Notes under the pieces: model-generated
Seen by the model: only the letters and a program-made list of their open reading frames with translations
What the model was told of the DNA's origin: nothing
The model's database searches: none
In this document: piece after piece, positions 27,440 through 36,747 of the stretch
How the letters are laid out: the number at the start of each line of letters is the position of its first letter
Position numbering within the stretch: the first letter of the stretch is position 1
NCBI RefSeq assembly: GCF_937123705.1
Contig: NZ_CAKZKO010000205.1
Location: forward strand, 42,451-106,450
Reading direction: 5' to 3'
Length of the DNA stretch: 64,000 nt
DNA from: an uncultured Paraglaciecola sp.
Lineage (GTDB): Bacteria > Pseudomonadota > Gammaproteobacteria > Enterobacterales > Alteromonadaceae
Program-made: the position numbers and the translations under genes

Positions 27440-29018
27440 GGCTGTATTTTTCCTTCATTTCTTTACTTAACTTGCTGCGATCGACTTTGCCATTTGGGTT
27501 ACGAGGCAAATGAGAGCGTATTTCTAGCCATTTTGGATGCATAAAATTAGGCAGGCTTTTTTTGCATTTATTGAGTAATTCTTTTTCGGTTATTTCATGC
27601 TCGTCTTTGATCACAATCAATAGCACTATTGCTTGTCCCAGTTCGAGGTTAGGTACCCCACAAGCAATGGCTTCGGCAACTTCTTCAGCGCCTTGGTAAC
27701 AGGCTTCTTCTACTTCCATTGGGCTGACGCGGTAGCCGGATGTTTTGATCATTTCATCTTTGCGGCCTACAAAGTATAAATAGCCACTGTCATCTTTTTT
27801 TACAGTGTCGCCCGACCATACGGCCATCTCGGTTAATACTAAACCGTTTCGTTTAACGGGTAGAGGTTTAAAGCGTTCGGCGGTTTTCTCTGCGTCGTTC
27901 CAATAACCTAAACTCACCAATGGGCCGCGATGTACCAACTCACCAGGCTCGTTTGCTGCGCATTCGTTGCCGTCTTCGTTTATCACCATGATTTCGGCAT
28001 TGGGGATAGCTTTGCCCATTGAGCCTGGGCGTTCGTCTACTTTATCGGGTGGTAAATAGCTGCTGCGAAATGCTTCGGTTAGGCCATACATCAGATAAGG
28101 AGCGGCGTGGTTGAAGGTTTCACGAATTTTAGCAAGGGTCACTTGGGGCATGGCACCGCCTGTGTTGGCAAAGTAACGTAATTGTGCGGTAGCCGAGTCA
28201 GGCCATTTTGCTTTCATTAGTTGCTGCCAAAGAGGTGGCACGGCTGTTAAGCCCGTGACTTGGTGCTTTTCGATGGTTTTGACTACGTCGCCTGCTAAAA
28301 AATAGTCCATCAACACGCAACTTGCACCGACAAAAAAGGCCGTGGTGATTTGACTTAGGCCTGCATCAAAGCTTATGGGCAGTAGCGCTAAAATCACGTC
28401 ATTTTCATGGTTAAGTAAATAACTCGAAACACTATGGGCACCACATACTAAGTTTCTGTGGGAGAGCACCACGCCTTTAGGTTTGCCGGTGCTGCCCGAG
28501 GTATACAAAATCGCCGCCATGTCGTTTTCAACTCGAGGTGTTTGCTCTAGCTCTTGGCTGGGTAACTCGGTTAACAGGGTTACTTTGGCGTTGATTGTTG
28601 CCATATCATCTTGGGCAGGCAATTTGTCTATCAACACCACATGCTGTAAATCAGGACATTGATTAACGATACTCGATAACGCTTTTAAGCGGTCGCTGCT
28701 GGTGATAAGAATTTTGACGTTGCAGTCGTTTAAAATATGCTGCACTTGCAGAGCTTTTAACACCGAATTTACCGGAACAAAGGTGCCATTTGCTTGGGTA
28801 ATAGCAAACAAACTCATCACAGTAACCGGCAATTTGGGTAAAAACACCGCCACTCTTTCGCTGCGTTGTAAGCCAAGGCCAAACAAGCCTTTGGCTAGTT
28901 CAGTTGTTTGTGCGCTTAACTGGGCATAACTGATACTTTGCTGCTTGTAGATGAGGGCTTGGTTATCGGGCTTTACGTGGGCAGTGTAAGAAACGAGTTC
29001 ATCGAAAAAGGTGACCAT
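27432..29018 (-). CDS. AMP-forming acyl ligase, exosortase A-associated
   Basis: This 528-residue ANL-superfamily adenylating enzyme has the P-loop YTSGSTGKPKG at about residues 169-179, the A5-like YGLTE motif, an SGDTVKKDDSGY motif, and the terminal NPNGKVDRSKL lysine loop. It fits the 'acyl-CoA ligase (AMP-forming), exosortase A system-associated' group. The acyl carrier gene is divergent, 130 bases away, and is the natural partner to receive the adenylated acid. It is the first gene of the leftward ligase-decarboxylase operon. Confidence 0.85.
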   Translation of the reverse strand: MVTFFDELVSYTAHVKPDNQALIYKQQSISYAQLSAQTTELAKGLFGLGLQRSERVAVFLPKLPVTVMSLFAITQANGTFVPVNSVLKALQVQHILNDCNVKILITSSDRLKALSSIVNQCPDLQHVVLIDKLPAQDDMATINAKVTLLTELPSQELEQTPRVENDMAAILYTSGSTGKPKGVVLSHRNLVCGAHSVSSYLLNHENDVILALLPISFDAGLSQITTAFFVGASCVLMDYFLAGDVVKTIEKHQVTGLTAVPPLWQQLMKAKWPDSATAQLRYFANTGGAMPQVTLAKIRETFNHAAPYLMYGLTEAFRSSYLPPDKVDERPGSMGKAIPNAEIMVINEDGNECAANEPGELVHRGPLVSLGYWNDAEKTAERFKPLPVKRNGLVLTEMAVWSGDTVKKDDSGYLYFVGRKDEMIKTSGYRVSPMEVEEACYQGAEEVAEAIACGVPNLELGQAIVLLIVIKDEHEITEKELLNKCKKSLPNFMHPKWLEIRSHLPRNPNGKVDRSKLSKEMKEKYSHE

Positions 29019-29148
29019 AGTGGCGGTTATCTCTGTTAAGTGTTTTAAAGGTATTTCTTATTAGGATAAATAATGGAACAATGAGCATAATGACAATAGA
29101 GCCAAGCTCTGTCCATAATAAAAACGCAATAATACAGGTAGTAATAGA

Positions 29149-29391
29149 ATGAATACAGTCGCCTTGGTGAAAGACATATTAATTGATGCTTTACAACTTT
29201 CAAACGACACCCCTATCGATTCAGAAACAGCATTATTAGGCTCAATACCCGAGTTTGATTCTATGGCCGTAGTTACAGTGTTAACCGCGATTGAAGATAG
29301 TTTTGGGATTGAAATTGATGATGACGAGATCAGCGCAGAGGTATTTGAAAACTTTGGTACGCTGTGTGGTTTTGTAGAGCAAAAAATCTAA
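29149..29391 (+). CDS. Acyl carrier protein, exosortase-locus type
   Basis: The 80-residue, acidic protein has the four-helix ACP pattern. The phosphopantetheine site PEFDSMA gives Ser38, and a second acidic helix (AIEDSFGIEIDDDEI) follows. It is likely the carrier for the acid adenylated by the divergent ligase at 27432-29018. It starts a rightward series continued 36 bases later by wecB. Confidence 0.88.
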   Translation: MNTVALVKDILIDALQLSNDTPIDSETALLGSIPEFDSMAVVTVLTAIEDSFGIEIDDDEISAEVFENFGTLCGFVEQKI

Positions 29392-29427
29392 CATCTTTAT
29401 TTTGGGTTTGTGAATTAAGGAAGTGTT

Positions 29428-30552
29428 GTGAGCATTAAAAAAGTATTGTTGGTATTTGGTACCCGTCCCGAAGCAATAAAAATGGCACCTTTGGTGTTGG
29501 AACTAAAAAATAGAGCTGAGCTTGATGTCGAGGTGTGTGTGACCGCGCAGCACCGCGAAATGTTAGATCAAGTGCTTGATTTATTTGCATTGAAGCCTGA
29601 CTACGATCTTGATTTGATGCAACCTGGACAGGACTTATATGACATCACCACCAAAGCGCTGCAAGGGCTCAAAGGTGTTTTAGAAACAAGCAAACCCGAT
29701 ATTGTGTTGGTGCATGGTGACACTACTACTACTTTTGCCTCATCCTTAGCTGCATTTTATCAACGGATCCCTGTGGGCCATGTTGAAGCAGGACTACGCA
29801 CAGGCAATATTTATAGCCCTTGGCCTGAAGAAGCTAATCGCAAGTTAACTGGATCTCTCACTCAATTCCATTTTGCACCTACGACTAAAGCTCAGAACAA
29901 CCTATTAGTTGAAAATGTAAATGCCGACACTGTGTTTGTGACGGGAAATACCGTCATTGATGCCCTTATTCAGGTTGAAAAACGTATAGAGGCAGACCAA
30001 GATCTTAATCAAAAATTAAAGAGTCAATTTGACTTTATCGACCCTACCAAAAAACTTATTTTGGTTACCGGCCATAGGCGTGAAAGCTTTGGTGATGGGT
30101 TTGAAAATATATGCCAAGCCTTACGCACTTTGGCTCAGGAAGATGATGTGCAGGTGCTGTATCCTATGCACCTTAACCCCAATGTAAGAGAGCCTGTTAA
30201 TCGAATTTTACGTGATGTTGGCAACGTGTTTTTGATTGAGCCGCAGGAATACCTTCCTTTTGTTTATCTGATGAGCCGTGCGTATATCATCTTAACCGAT
30301 AGTGGTGGGGTGCAAGAAGAAGCCCCTTCACTAGGAAAACCGGTATTGGTTATGCGTGATACAACTGAGCGGCCCGAAGCCGTTGATGCCGGCACTGTTA
30401 GATTAGTGGGCACTGATTACGATTGTATTGTGAAAGAGTCTATGGCATTGCTAAGAGATAAACAGGCTTATGAAAACATGTCTTTTGCCCATAATCCCTA
30501 TGGAGATGGCAAAGCCTGCCAGCGGATAGCCGATATCATTTTGAAAAATTAA
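29428..30552 (+). CDS. wecB: UDP-N-acetylglucosamine 2-epimerase (non-hydrolysing)
   Basis: The 374-residue enzyme converts UDP-GlcNAc to UDP-ManNAc. It has FGTRPEAIKMAP at the start and the acidic residues D98, E120 and E134, with H216 in TGHRRES. These match the catalytic D95/E117/E131/H213 of E. coli WecB with a constant offset of three. The start is GTG at 29428 with AAGGAAG just upstream. Its product feeds the dehydrogenase encoded at 30705, giving UDP-ManNAcA for the polysaccharide. Confidence 0.95.
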   Translation: MSIKKVLLVFGTRPEAIKMAPLVLELKNRAELDVEVCVTAQHREMLDQVLDLFALKPDYDLDLMQPGQDLYDITTKALQGLKGVLETSKPDIVLVHGDTTTTFASSLAAFYQRIPVGHVEAGLRTGNIYSPWPEEANRKLTGSLTQFHFAPTTKAQNNLLVENVNADTVFVTGNTVIDALIQVEKRIEADQDLNQKLKSQFDFIDPTKKLILVTGHRRESFGDGFENICQALRTLAQEDDVQVLYPMHLNPNVREPVNRILRDVGNVFLIEPQEYLPFVYLMSRAYIILTDSGGVQEEAPSLGKPVLVMRDTTERPEAVDAGTVRLVGTDYDCIVKESMALLRDKQAYENMSFAHNPYGDGKACQRIADIILKN

Positions 30553-30560
30553 ACAGTAAT

Positions 30561-30648
30561 TTAACCACAGAGCGCGCAGAGGTTTTTAGATTTAGCAAAT
30601 AGTAGTCTTTTCTCTGTGGCCTCTGTGGCCTCTGTGTCTCTGTGGTAA
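30561..30648. repeat. TTAACCACAGAG inverted repeat, copy 1
   Basis: A palindrome of about 88 bases begins TTAACCACAGAG and ends CTCTGTGGTAA. It has internal CTCTGTGGC repeats in the right arm and sits between wecB and wecC. A second copy with the same arms lies at 56906-56993. It fits a small non-autonomous repeat element. Confidence 0.8.
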
Positions 30649-30704
30649 TAATAAGTTTCTAGTGACTCAAGTGTCACAGGTGATTAACCTAATAAGGATT
30701 AAAA

Positions 30705-31952
30705 ATGGCTTTTGAAAAAGTTTCAGTTGTTGGATTGGGGTACATAGGATTGCCGACTGCGGCTGTTATCGCTTCACGAGGTATTGAAGTTATAGGTATC
30801 GATGTTTCAGAGAAAGCAGTCGAAACCATTAATCAAGGCAAGGTACATATAGTTGAGCCTGATTTGGATATGGTGGTTCAAGCGGCGGTTACTATGGGTA
30901 AATTGCGTGCTTCTTTGACGCCAGAGCCAGCGGATGCCTTTATGATTGCGGTACCCACGCCTTTTAAAGATGGCCATAAACCCGACTTAAGTTTTATTCA
31001 AAAAGCAGCACAAGCCATTGCGCCGGTATTAGAAAAAGGTAATTTGGTGATATTGGAGTCGACTTCTCCTGTGGGCGCCACAGAAAAACTTTCGAAATGG
31101 TTGCAAGAATTACGTCCTGAACTGCACTTTCCCGGGCAAACCAGTCAAGAACCCGACATGTTTGTGGCTCATTGCCCAGAGCGAGTATTACCAGGCAGAG
31201 TGCTTGAAGAACTTGTCTCAAACGACAGAATTATAGGTGGCATGTCTGACAAATGTGCGCAAAAAGCCATAGAGCTATATAAAACCTTTGTGCGAGGCGA
31301 GTGCATTTCGACTAATGCTCGAACAGCTGAAATGGCCAAGTTAACTGAAAACTCATTTCGTGATGTCAATATTGCCTTTGCAAATGAACTATCCATTATC
31401 TGTGATGAACAAAAAATCAATGTGTGGGAGCTTATTGCACTGGCGAACCGCCATCCAAGAGTGAATATATTAAGCCCTGGACCTGGTGTAGGCGGGCATT
31501 GTATCGCCGTTGACCCTTGGTTTATTGTGGACTCTGCGCCAGAGTCGGCTCGTATTATTCGCACCGCGCGTGAAATCAACGACAGTAAGCCGCAATATGT
31601 TATAAATAAAGTCGAAGCGGCAGCCGACGAATTTAAGCGTCCTGTCATAGCCTGTATGGGCTTGGCATTTAAACCTGATATTGACGATTTACGCGAAAGT
31701 CCCGCATTGGATATTACCTGCCAATTAGCCGATATGAATGTTGGCGAAATCTTAGCCGTCGAACCTAATATTCAGCAATTGCCAGAAAGCCTAACAGGCA
31801 AAAATGTAGAACTAGTGAGCCTATCAGAAGCCCTAGACCGCGCCAATGTGCTGTTAGTGCTGGTGGATCATAAACCCTTTAAAGCACTAAATATAAACGA
31901 CGTAAACACCAAAGTTGTGGTTGATACCCGTGGTTTGTTTGCACATATGTAA
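30705..31952 (+). CDS. wecC: UDP-N-acetyl-D-mannosamine dehydrogenase
   Basis: The 415-residue enzyme is a UDP-sugar 6-dehydrogenase with an N-terminal NAD fold (GLGYIGLPTA) and the catalytic cysteine C266 in GPGVGGHCIAVDP. It oxidises UDP-ManNAc to UDP-ManNAcA in two steps. The pairing with wecB strongly supports this substrate over UDP-glucose. A repeat element separates it from wecB. Confidence 0.92.
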   Translation: MAFEKVSVVGLGYIGLPTAAVIASRGIEVIGIDVSEKAVETINQGKVHIVEPDLDMVVQAAVTMGKLRASLTPEPADAFMIAVPTPFKDGHKPDLSFIQKAAQAIAPVLEKGNLVILESTSPVGATEKLSKWLQELRPELHFPGQTSQEPDMFVAHCPERVLPGRVLEELVSNDRIIGGMSDKCAQKAIELYKTFVRGECISTNARTAEMAKLTENSFRDVNIAFANELSIICDEQKINVWELIALANRHPRVNILSPGPGVGGHCIAVDPWFIVDSAPESARIIRTAREINDSKPQYVINKVEAAADEFKRPVIACMGLAFKPDIDDLRESPALDITCQLADMNVGEILAVEPNIQQLPESLTGKNVELVSLSEALDRANVLLVLVDHKPFKALNINDVNTKVVVDTRGLFAHM

Positions 31953-31996
31953 ACTAGGTTGTATTGGGTGTTCAAAATTTATAGAAGGAATTAAAG

Positions 31997-34756
31997 ATGA
32001 AAAACATTAAATTGTCGAAGTTGGCTGTTGCCTCTGCCATTACGTTTAGTCTTCTTGCTTGTGGTCAGAAAACCACAGAAGAGTCTCTTGTAAGCGCTGA
32101 ACAATATGTCCAAGTCGGTAAGGTCGATGCGGCCATTATTGAACTTAAAAATGCGATAAACCAAGCACCAGAAAACGGCACTATACGTTTAACACTAGGA
32201 AAGTTATATATCCAGAAGGGAGCCTTAAGAGCGGCGGAAAAGGAGCTGCATAAGGCTCAGGAAAGGGGCGTTTTAGAAGATGATGTGGTCCCTTTGTTCG
32301 CAAAAGTTTTTTATTATACTGATCAATTTGAAGCCGCCAAATTATTGGAAATAGATAAACTAAGCGAGCGGCAAGCCTTAAGTACTGCTGTCTTCTTTCA
32401 GTATCTGGCATCTTTACAAAGTACAGACGATAAGTCGATAATTTCTCTAGAAGATATAAAGACTAGTCTGAGTGAAGAAGACTTATTGGTGGCTAAAGCC
32501 TACACAAATTTTTATAACAGGGATTATGATAAAGCTGAAACACAGCTGCAACAATTGTCAGAAATGAATTATCGACCAGCTGAAACAGAGTATTTAAAGG
32601 GTTTAAATAGTTATGTTAATGCAGATTATGCTTTAGCCGTTGATAGCTTCAAGAAAGTTAAAGAACTCATGCCACAGCCCAACGAAGTCAATTTTAAGTT
32701 AATTGAGTCGATGATAAATGCTGAGCAATTAGATAATGCTGATGTAGAAGCTGACAGGTTACTTATGTTGAAAAGTAACAACCCTCTTATTGACTTTTAT
32801 AAGGGAAATATTGCCTATAAACGTAAGGATTTTGAACAGGCTTCGATTTTTGCCGAAAAGGCTATTCAAAATGGTTTAGATAATGCTTCTGTAAGGATGA
32901 TAGCCGGGGTGAGCGCGTTTCAACTGGACTCTTTAGAGCAAGCGTATAAGCACTTATATTTTCTATCACAACGCCAAGGGTTTCATAGTGATGACGTAAA
33001 CAGATTACTTGCCCGTGTTCAATTAAGCTTGGGGTACAATGTTGAGGCATCTAATTCTTTACAATCATTGCAGCAGCTGGACAAGAGTGACGCAGAGTTG
33101 TTCTCACTTACTGGCGCTAAATTAGCGATGGAAGGTGATCTTGGGGGGGCAAAAGAGCTATTTAGTGAAGCAAGTGATTTAGATAGCGAAAACGCTACTG
33201 TGAAACTACGTAAGGCTGCGATGAATTTTGGTAGAGATGAAAAACAAGCCATTCAATTACTTAAGGAAGTCATTGCAGGTGATAAGGACTTAGATGTTGG
33301 CTGGATGCAGCTTGCTATGGCTCACGTTAGAAATGGAGATAAAGCAGCTGCCATCGATGTAGCGAATCAATGGTTTGACATTAACAAAGCAAATGGCAAA
33401 ACTCTTGAGGGGATTATTTATTTTCGATATGGCGATTTAAATGATTCGCAAATTGCATTTAAGGAAGCTTTGTCTTTTAACCCTAAGCATCTTGGGGCGA
33501 GCCAATATTTACTGAAAATATATGAAAAATTAGACCAGCCTGAAAATATTCTTGCTTCTGCAAAAAATATTCTTTCTTTTTCACCTAACAATCTTCAATC
33601 CTTGATCGCCGCTGTTAATGCTGCCAATACTCTAGGTCAAAGCAGTGAAATTGAAGCTTATTTATCAGCCTTAAATGTAAGCGATATCGATAGTAAAGGC
33701 CCGATTGCCGCAGTTGCATTGAGTAAGCGCCTAAATGGAAAACCAGATGAGGCAATAGGCTTATTAAGTAATGTAAGTGACTTAGATACTCTTGGTTATA
33801 TTACTTTAGGCGACGCCTATATGGCGGTAGGTGATAAAAGTGCGGCATTGGCAACATACGAAAAGTGGAGTGTAAAATTTCCTAATTCTCTTTTTCCTAT
33901 TCTAAGAGTCATTGCCGTTTATGAGTTAGATGGCAATATTCAAAATGCGCTTAACTTGGCTGAAAGTTCACTCGCAAAGTTCCCGAATAACAATACGTTA
34001 GAAATGTTGCAACTTCATTATGCTACAAAACTAAATCAAACAGATAAAGCGAACAAAATTGTTCAGAAACTGAAAGATGAGTCTAGAAAAGAAAACGTTA
34101 CTTTGTTGCCATATTACGAAGGTCAACTAGCGCTAAATGAAATGGATTATGAAAAAGCAGAGAAATTGTTAACCAAAGCGCATAACGATTCACCGAATTA
34201 CATTTCTGCCGCCATGTTAGCCAAAGCAATGATTGCAAATGGGCACAAAGAGCATGCAAAAGAGATGCTAGAAAAGCAGTTAAACAGCGGCGGTGCAGTC
34301 CCCGAAAGCTTTAAAAGCATCATTGCTAGTTTTTATACTTATATAAACGAATATGAAAAAGCTGCTGCAATGTATAAAAACTTAATGTCTGGAGATAAAG
34401 GGGATCCTGCTTTACTTAATAACTTTGCATTTAATACTTTGATGGCAAATGGAGATTTAGAAGTGGCATTAACAGCTGCTGAAAAGGCGGTAAAACTGGC
34501 ACCAGGAAATGCTGGGATTCTAGATACTTTGGCATGGATTGAATTTAAATCAGGTTTAATGGGCAGAGCCTATACGAATATTTCAGCCGCAGCTGAATTG
34601 GATCCAAATTCCAATCAGATCAATCTTCATTTTGCAGAAATATTGATTTCGATAGGTAATACTAAAAAGGCTCAAGAAGTTCTAAATAAGATAAAACGCC
34701 CCTCGGATGTTGAATCTCAAACGTTGAAGCAGTTAAGAAATAGCCTAAATATCTAA
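31997..34756 (+). CDS. prsT: PEP-CTERM system TPR-repeat lipoprotein PrsT
   Basis: The 919-residue lipoprotein has the lipobox SLLACG (Cys22) and is filled with tetratricopeptide repeats from about residue 35 to the end, for example AAIIELKNAINQAPENGTIRLTLGKLYI at the start. Length and layout fit the PrsT family, found only with XrtA/EpsH exosortase and polysaccharide genes. It is thought to act at the periplasmic side in export or assembly of the polysaccharide or its PEP-CTERM partners. It starts 44 bases after wecC and ends at a hairpin. Confidence 0.92.
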   Translation: MKNIKLSKLAVASAITFSLLACGQKTTEESLVSAEQYVQVGKVDAAIIELKNAINQAPENGTIRLTLGKLYIQKGALRAAEKELHKAQERGVLEDDVVPLFAKVFYYTDQFEAAKLLEIDKLSERQALSTAVFFQYLASLQSTDDKSIISLEDIKTSLSEEDLLVAKAYTNFYNRDYDKAETQLQQLSEMNYRPAETEYLKGLNSYVNADYALAVDSFKKVKELMPQPNEVNFKLIESMINAEQLDNADVEADRLLMLKSNNPLIDFYKGNIAYKRKDFEQASIFAEKAIQNGLDNASVRMIAGVSAFQLDSLEQAYKHLYFLSQRQGFHSDDVNRLLARVQLSLGYNVEASNSLQSLQQLDKSDAELFSLTGAKLAMEGDLGGAKELFSEASDLDSENATVKLRKAAMNFGRDEKQAIQLLKEVIAGDKDLDVGWMQLAMAHVRNGDKAAAIDVANQWFDINKANGKTLEGIIYFRYGDLNDSQIAFKEALSFNPKHLGASQYLLKIYEKLDQPENILASAKNILSFSPNNLQSLIAAVNAANTLGQSSEIEAYLSALNVSDIDSKGPIAAVALSKRLNGKPDEAIGLLSNVSDLDTLGYITLGDAYMAVGDKSAALATYEKWSVKFPNSLFPILRVIAVYELDGNIQNALNLAESSLAKFPNNNTLEMLQLHYATKLNQTDKANKIVQKLKDESRKENVTLLPYYEGQLALNEMDYEKAEKLLTKAHNDSPNYISAAMLAKAMIANGHKEHAKEMLEKQLNSGGAVPESFKSIIASFYTYINEYEKAAAMYKNLMSGDKGDPALLNNFAFNTLMANGDLEVALTAAEKAVKLAPGNAGILDTLAWIEFKSGLMGRAYTNISAAAELDPNSNQINLHFAEILISIGNTKKAQEVLNKIKRPSDVESQTLKQLRNSLNI

Positions 34757-34762
34757 TGACAA

Positions 34763-34790
34763 TGCCCTATGTACTACACCATAGGGCTTT
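34763..34790 (+). terminator. Hairpin after prsT
   Basis: GCCCTATG (34764-34771) pairs with CATAGGGC (34780-34787), followed by TTT and a mixed tail. The stem is good but the U-run is short, so it is a weak terminator. Confidence 0.6.
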
Positions 34791-34954
34791 ACCTACTTAC
34801 GCCCTTGTTGCGGAAAGGGGTGTCATAAAATTTTACACTTGTACGAACTAAGTGACTTTATTTTCCCAATTCAGCTTACTTTTCGACTTAAAAAATAAAA
34901 TGGAAATAAAATAATTGTTGTATTTCAATTGCTTATGTTGATTGCATGTTGGGG

Positions 34955-34970
34955 TGGCACAGTCCGTGCT
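34955..34970 (+). promoter_or_regulatory. Sigma-54 (-24/-12) promoter of the first PEP-CTERM gene
   Basis: TGGCAC at 34955 and TGCT ending at 34970 give the invariant GG and GC separated by exactly ten bases, as RpoN requires. It lies 94 bases before the ATG at 35065. PEP-CTERM genes are known to be controlled by the sigma-54-dependent PrsK/PrsR pair in other XrtA systems. Confidence 0.8.
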
Positions 34971-35064
34971 AATATTTAGTTGTAAACAACATAGATTGAG
35001 TTGTAATTTTCTATGATATGAAATGTTTTAAAAATTTATTACTTAGAAGTAGAGGTAGACGTTG

Positions 35065-35868
35065 ATGTTATTAAATAAATTAAGTAAAAAAGTCCTTTCT
35101 GGGGTATTGCTATCTGCTGGTTTGATCGCTTCTTCTCAGGTTGTGGCTGAAAATGTAGGTGGAGTTGTTTGGGATCCTTCTTCAATTTTTGATTTTTCTT
35201 CTAATTCAAATTTGGTAGAAGATTTGTTAAGTCCTGGTGCTGATGGAGTTTTCAATACTGGCGATGCTGGTGAACAAAATATGTTACAAGGCTTCGGTCT
35301 TATTACTAACATGAATGGAACGGGTGCAAACGCTTTTTGTCCGAGTGGCTGTGAATTGACCTATGAGTTCGGTGGTTTTATCGTCGATTCGATTGATCCA
35401 GTGAGTGATGCGCCAAATACACTTATTAACTTCACGGGTGGCTGGATTAATTTCTATGTAGATTCTACAACTGCCTATGACGTTAATGATATCACTACTG
35501 CAAATGACGGAGGAAACCTTTGGTTATCTTTGACTGGTCATGCTGTTGGGGGTAGTACAATTCAAGCGACCTTGACTGACTTTGGTGGTGGCACTGATGC
35601 AGGTACTGGTACTGGACTGTTAGATGTAACAGGCGGTATGGCTATGGAGAACTTCGATACCGACACTGAAACTGACGGTGCAGATTGGGTCTTTAGTACT
35701 AGCTTCCAGCCTTTCCAAAGTGGTGGTGCTACTGATGATGGTTTTGAATTATTTGGTACTGCAGACTTTGGTGGCGAGTCTATCGATGTTCCAGAGCCTA
35801 CTTCTCTTGCTATATTAGGTCTTGGTTTGGTAGGTCTTGCTTTTGGATCACGTCGCAAGCAAAAGTAA
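35065..35868 (+). CDS. PEP-CTERM sorting-domain protein A
   Basis: The 267-residue secreted protein has a signal peptide ending near SSQVVA (residue 28), a glycine/aspartate/threonine-rich middle, and a classical PEP-CTERM tail in its last 26 residues: VPEP, a hydrophobic helix, then SRRKQK. XrtA would cut near this tail during export to the surface. I prefer the ATG at 35065, with GAGG ten bases upstream, over the in-frame TTG at 35062. The C-terminal half is nearly identical at DNA level to the convergent gene at 36748. The function of the mature protein is unknown; it may bind the matrix. Confidence 0.9.
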   Translation: MLLNKLSKKVLSGVLLSAGLIASSQVVAENVGGVVWDPSSIFDFSSNSNLVEDLLSPGADGVFNTGDAGEQNMLQGFGLITNMNGTGANAFCPSGCELTYEFGGFIVDSIDPVSDAPNTLINFTGGWINFYVDSTTAYDVNDITTANDGGNLWLSLTGHAVGGSTIQATLTDFGGGTDAGTGTGLLDVTGGMAMENFDTDTETDGADWVFSTSFQPFQSGGATDDGFELFGTADFGGESIDVPEPTSLAILGLGLVGLAFGSRRKQK

Positions 35869-35884
35869 GATTAGTTCTATCGTT

Positions 35885-35914
35885 AAAAATGCCGACTTAC
35901 GTCGGTATTTTTTT
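35885..35914 (+). terminator. Rho-independent terminator of PEP-CTERM gene A
   Basis: TGCCGAC (35890-35896), loop TTAC, GTCGGTA, then a run of seven or more T. It starts 20 bases after the stop. Confidence 0.85.
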
Positions 35915-36123
35915 GTCTGAAAAATATGTCATTTGGTGCTTGGTTATCGCGATATAACGACAGCCAAACATTGACAATATAAAGAAATAAGAGTGTAGCG
36001 GATATTGCGAGTACACCACGATTTCAGGTCAGTTCTATAAATGGTTATCCACATCTATCTAATGTCATAAATAGCGTTATCTGTAGGCTTGAGGATAAAT
36101 GCAAATGTTCTAAAAAGATGTAG

Positions 36124-36600
36124 TTGGAACAAGGTTTGGTTGTCTATTTCGAAATTATTGGGGGCTTTGGTCTGACTTTAATATCGGAGCAATATGAAAA
36201 ACTTCTCTTAGGGTCACAAATCACAAAATCGTATTTACAGGAACTTGAGCTGAAATACAGACAGATTGAAAATTTAGAATATAGCGGAACAAGCTTGGTG
36301 CGATAAGTGTACCTGTGGTTAATACTTGTGTCAGGTCGATGAACTTATTAGCTTAGTGCTCCCAATGCATAGATCCAATGTCATCGACAACTACAAAAAA
36401 GATATTGCTGTTAATGTGGGATCTTTATATTTAGTAGGCTCGCGGAGCGTTCCACAAAGTAATTAGTTGAATAGTGTGGTAAATTTTCTGCAATTCGATG
36501 AGGCAACAACCCTGAATACATTGAGAATGGTATTAGATTAGCTATATCATGTATTACAGAGAATTTTTAGCGATTCCATGTTACTGATAATGGTTAACTT
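36124..36600 (+). pseudogene. Decayed IS3-family transposase (OrfB) remnant
   Basis: Translating the plus strand in shifting frames shows a degraded IS3 OrfB. GGFGL and YLQELELKYRQIE (36160-36275) resemble the WGFGL...YRELELNLRIKP segment. A trace of the WSMDF motif follows near 36335. NVIDNYKKDIAVNVGSLYL (about 36380-36435) resembles NVIDDFNREGLGIEVDFSL, and R-x-NNPEYIENGIRL (about 36496-36540) resembles the RCDNGPEYI...HGIRL region. Stops and frame changes break it throughout. I cannot see terminal inverted repeats. It lies exactly between the two convergent PEP-CTERM paralogues. Confidence 0.6.
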
Positions 36601-36703
36601 TCATGATGTTTGGAATGGACAATGATGTAAACGTGCAGTAAATAGTCGCTATGGCATAGTACTAATTGTTTGATATTTGGAAGAAGTTAGGTCTATAAAA
36701 TAG

Positions 36704-36737
36704 ATAAAAATACCGGTGTTCACCGGTATTTTTATCG
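36704..36737. terminator. Bidirectional terminator of PEP-CTERM gene B
   Basis: A near-perfect hairpin, ATAAAAATACCGGTG, loop TT, CACCGGTATTTTTAT, lies 11 bases beyond the minus-strand gene. It gives a U-run on either strand. Confidence 0.88.
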
Positions 36738-36747
36738 TTAATCAGAA

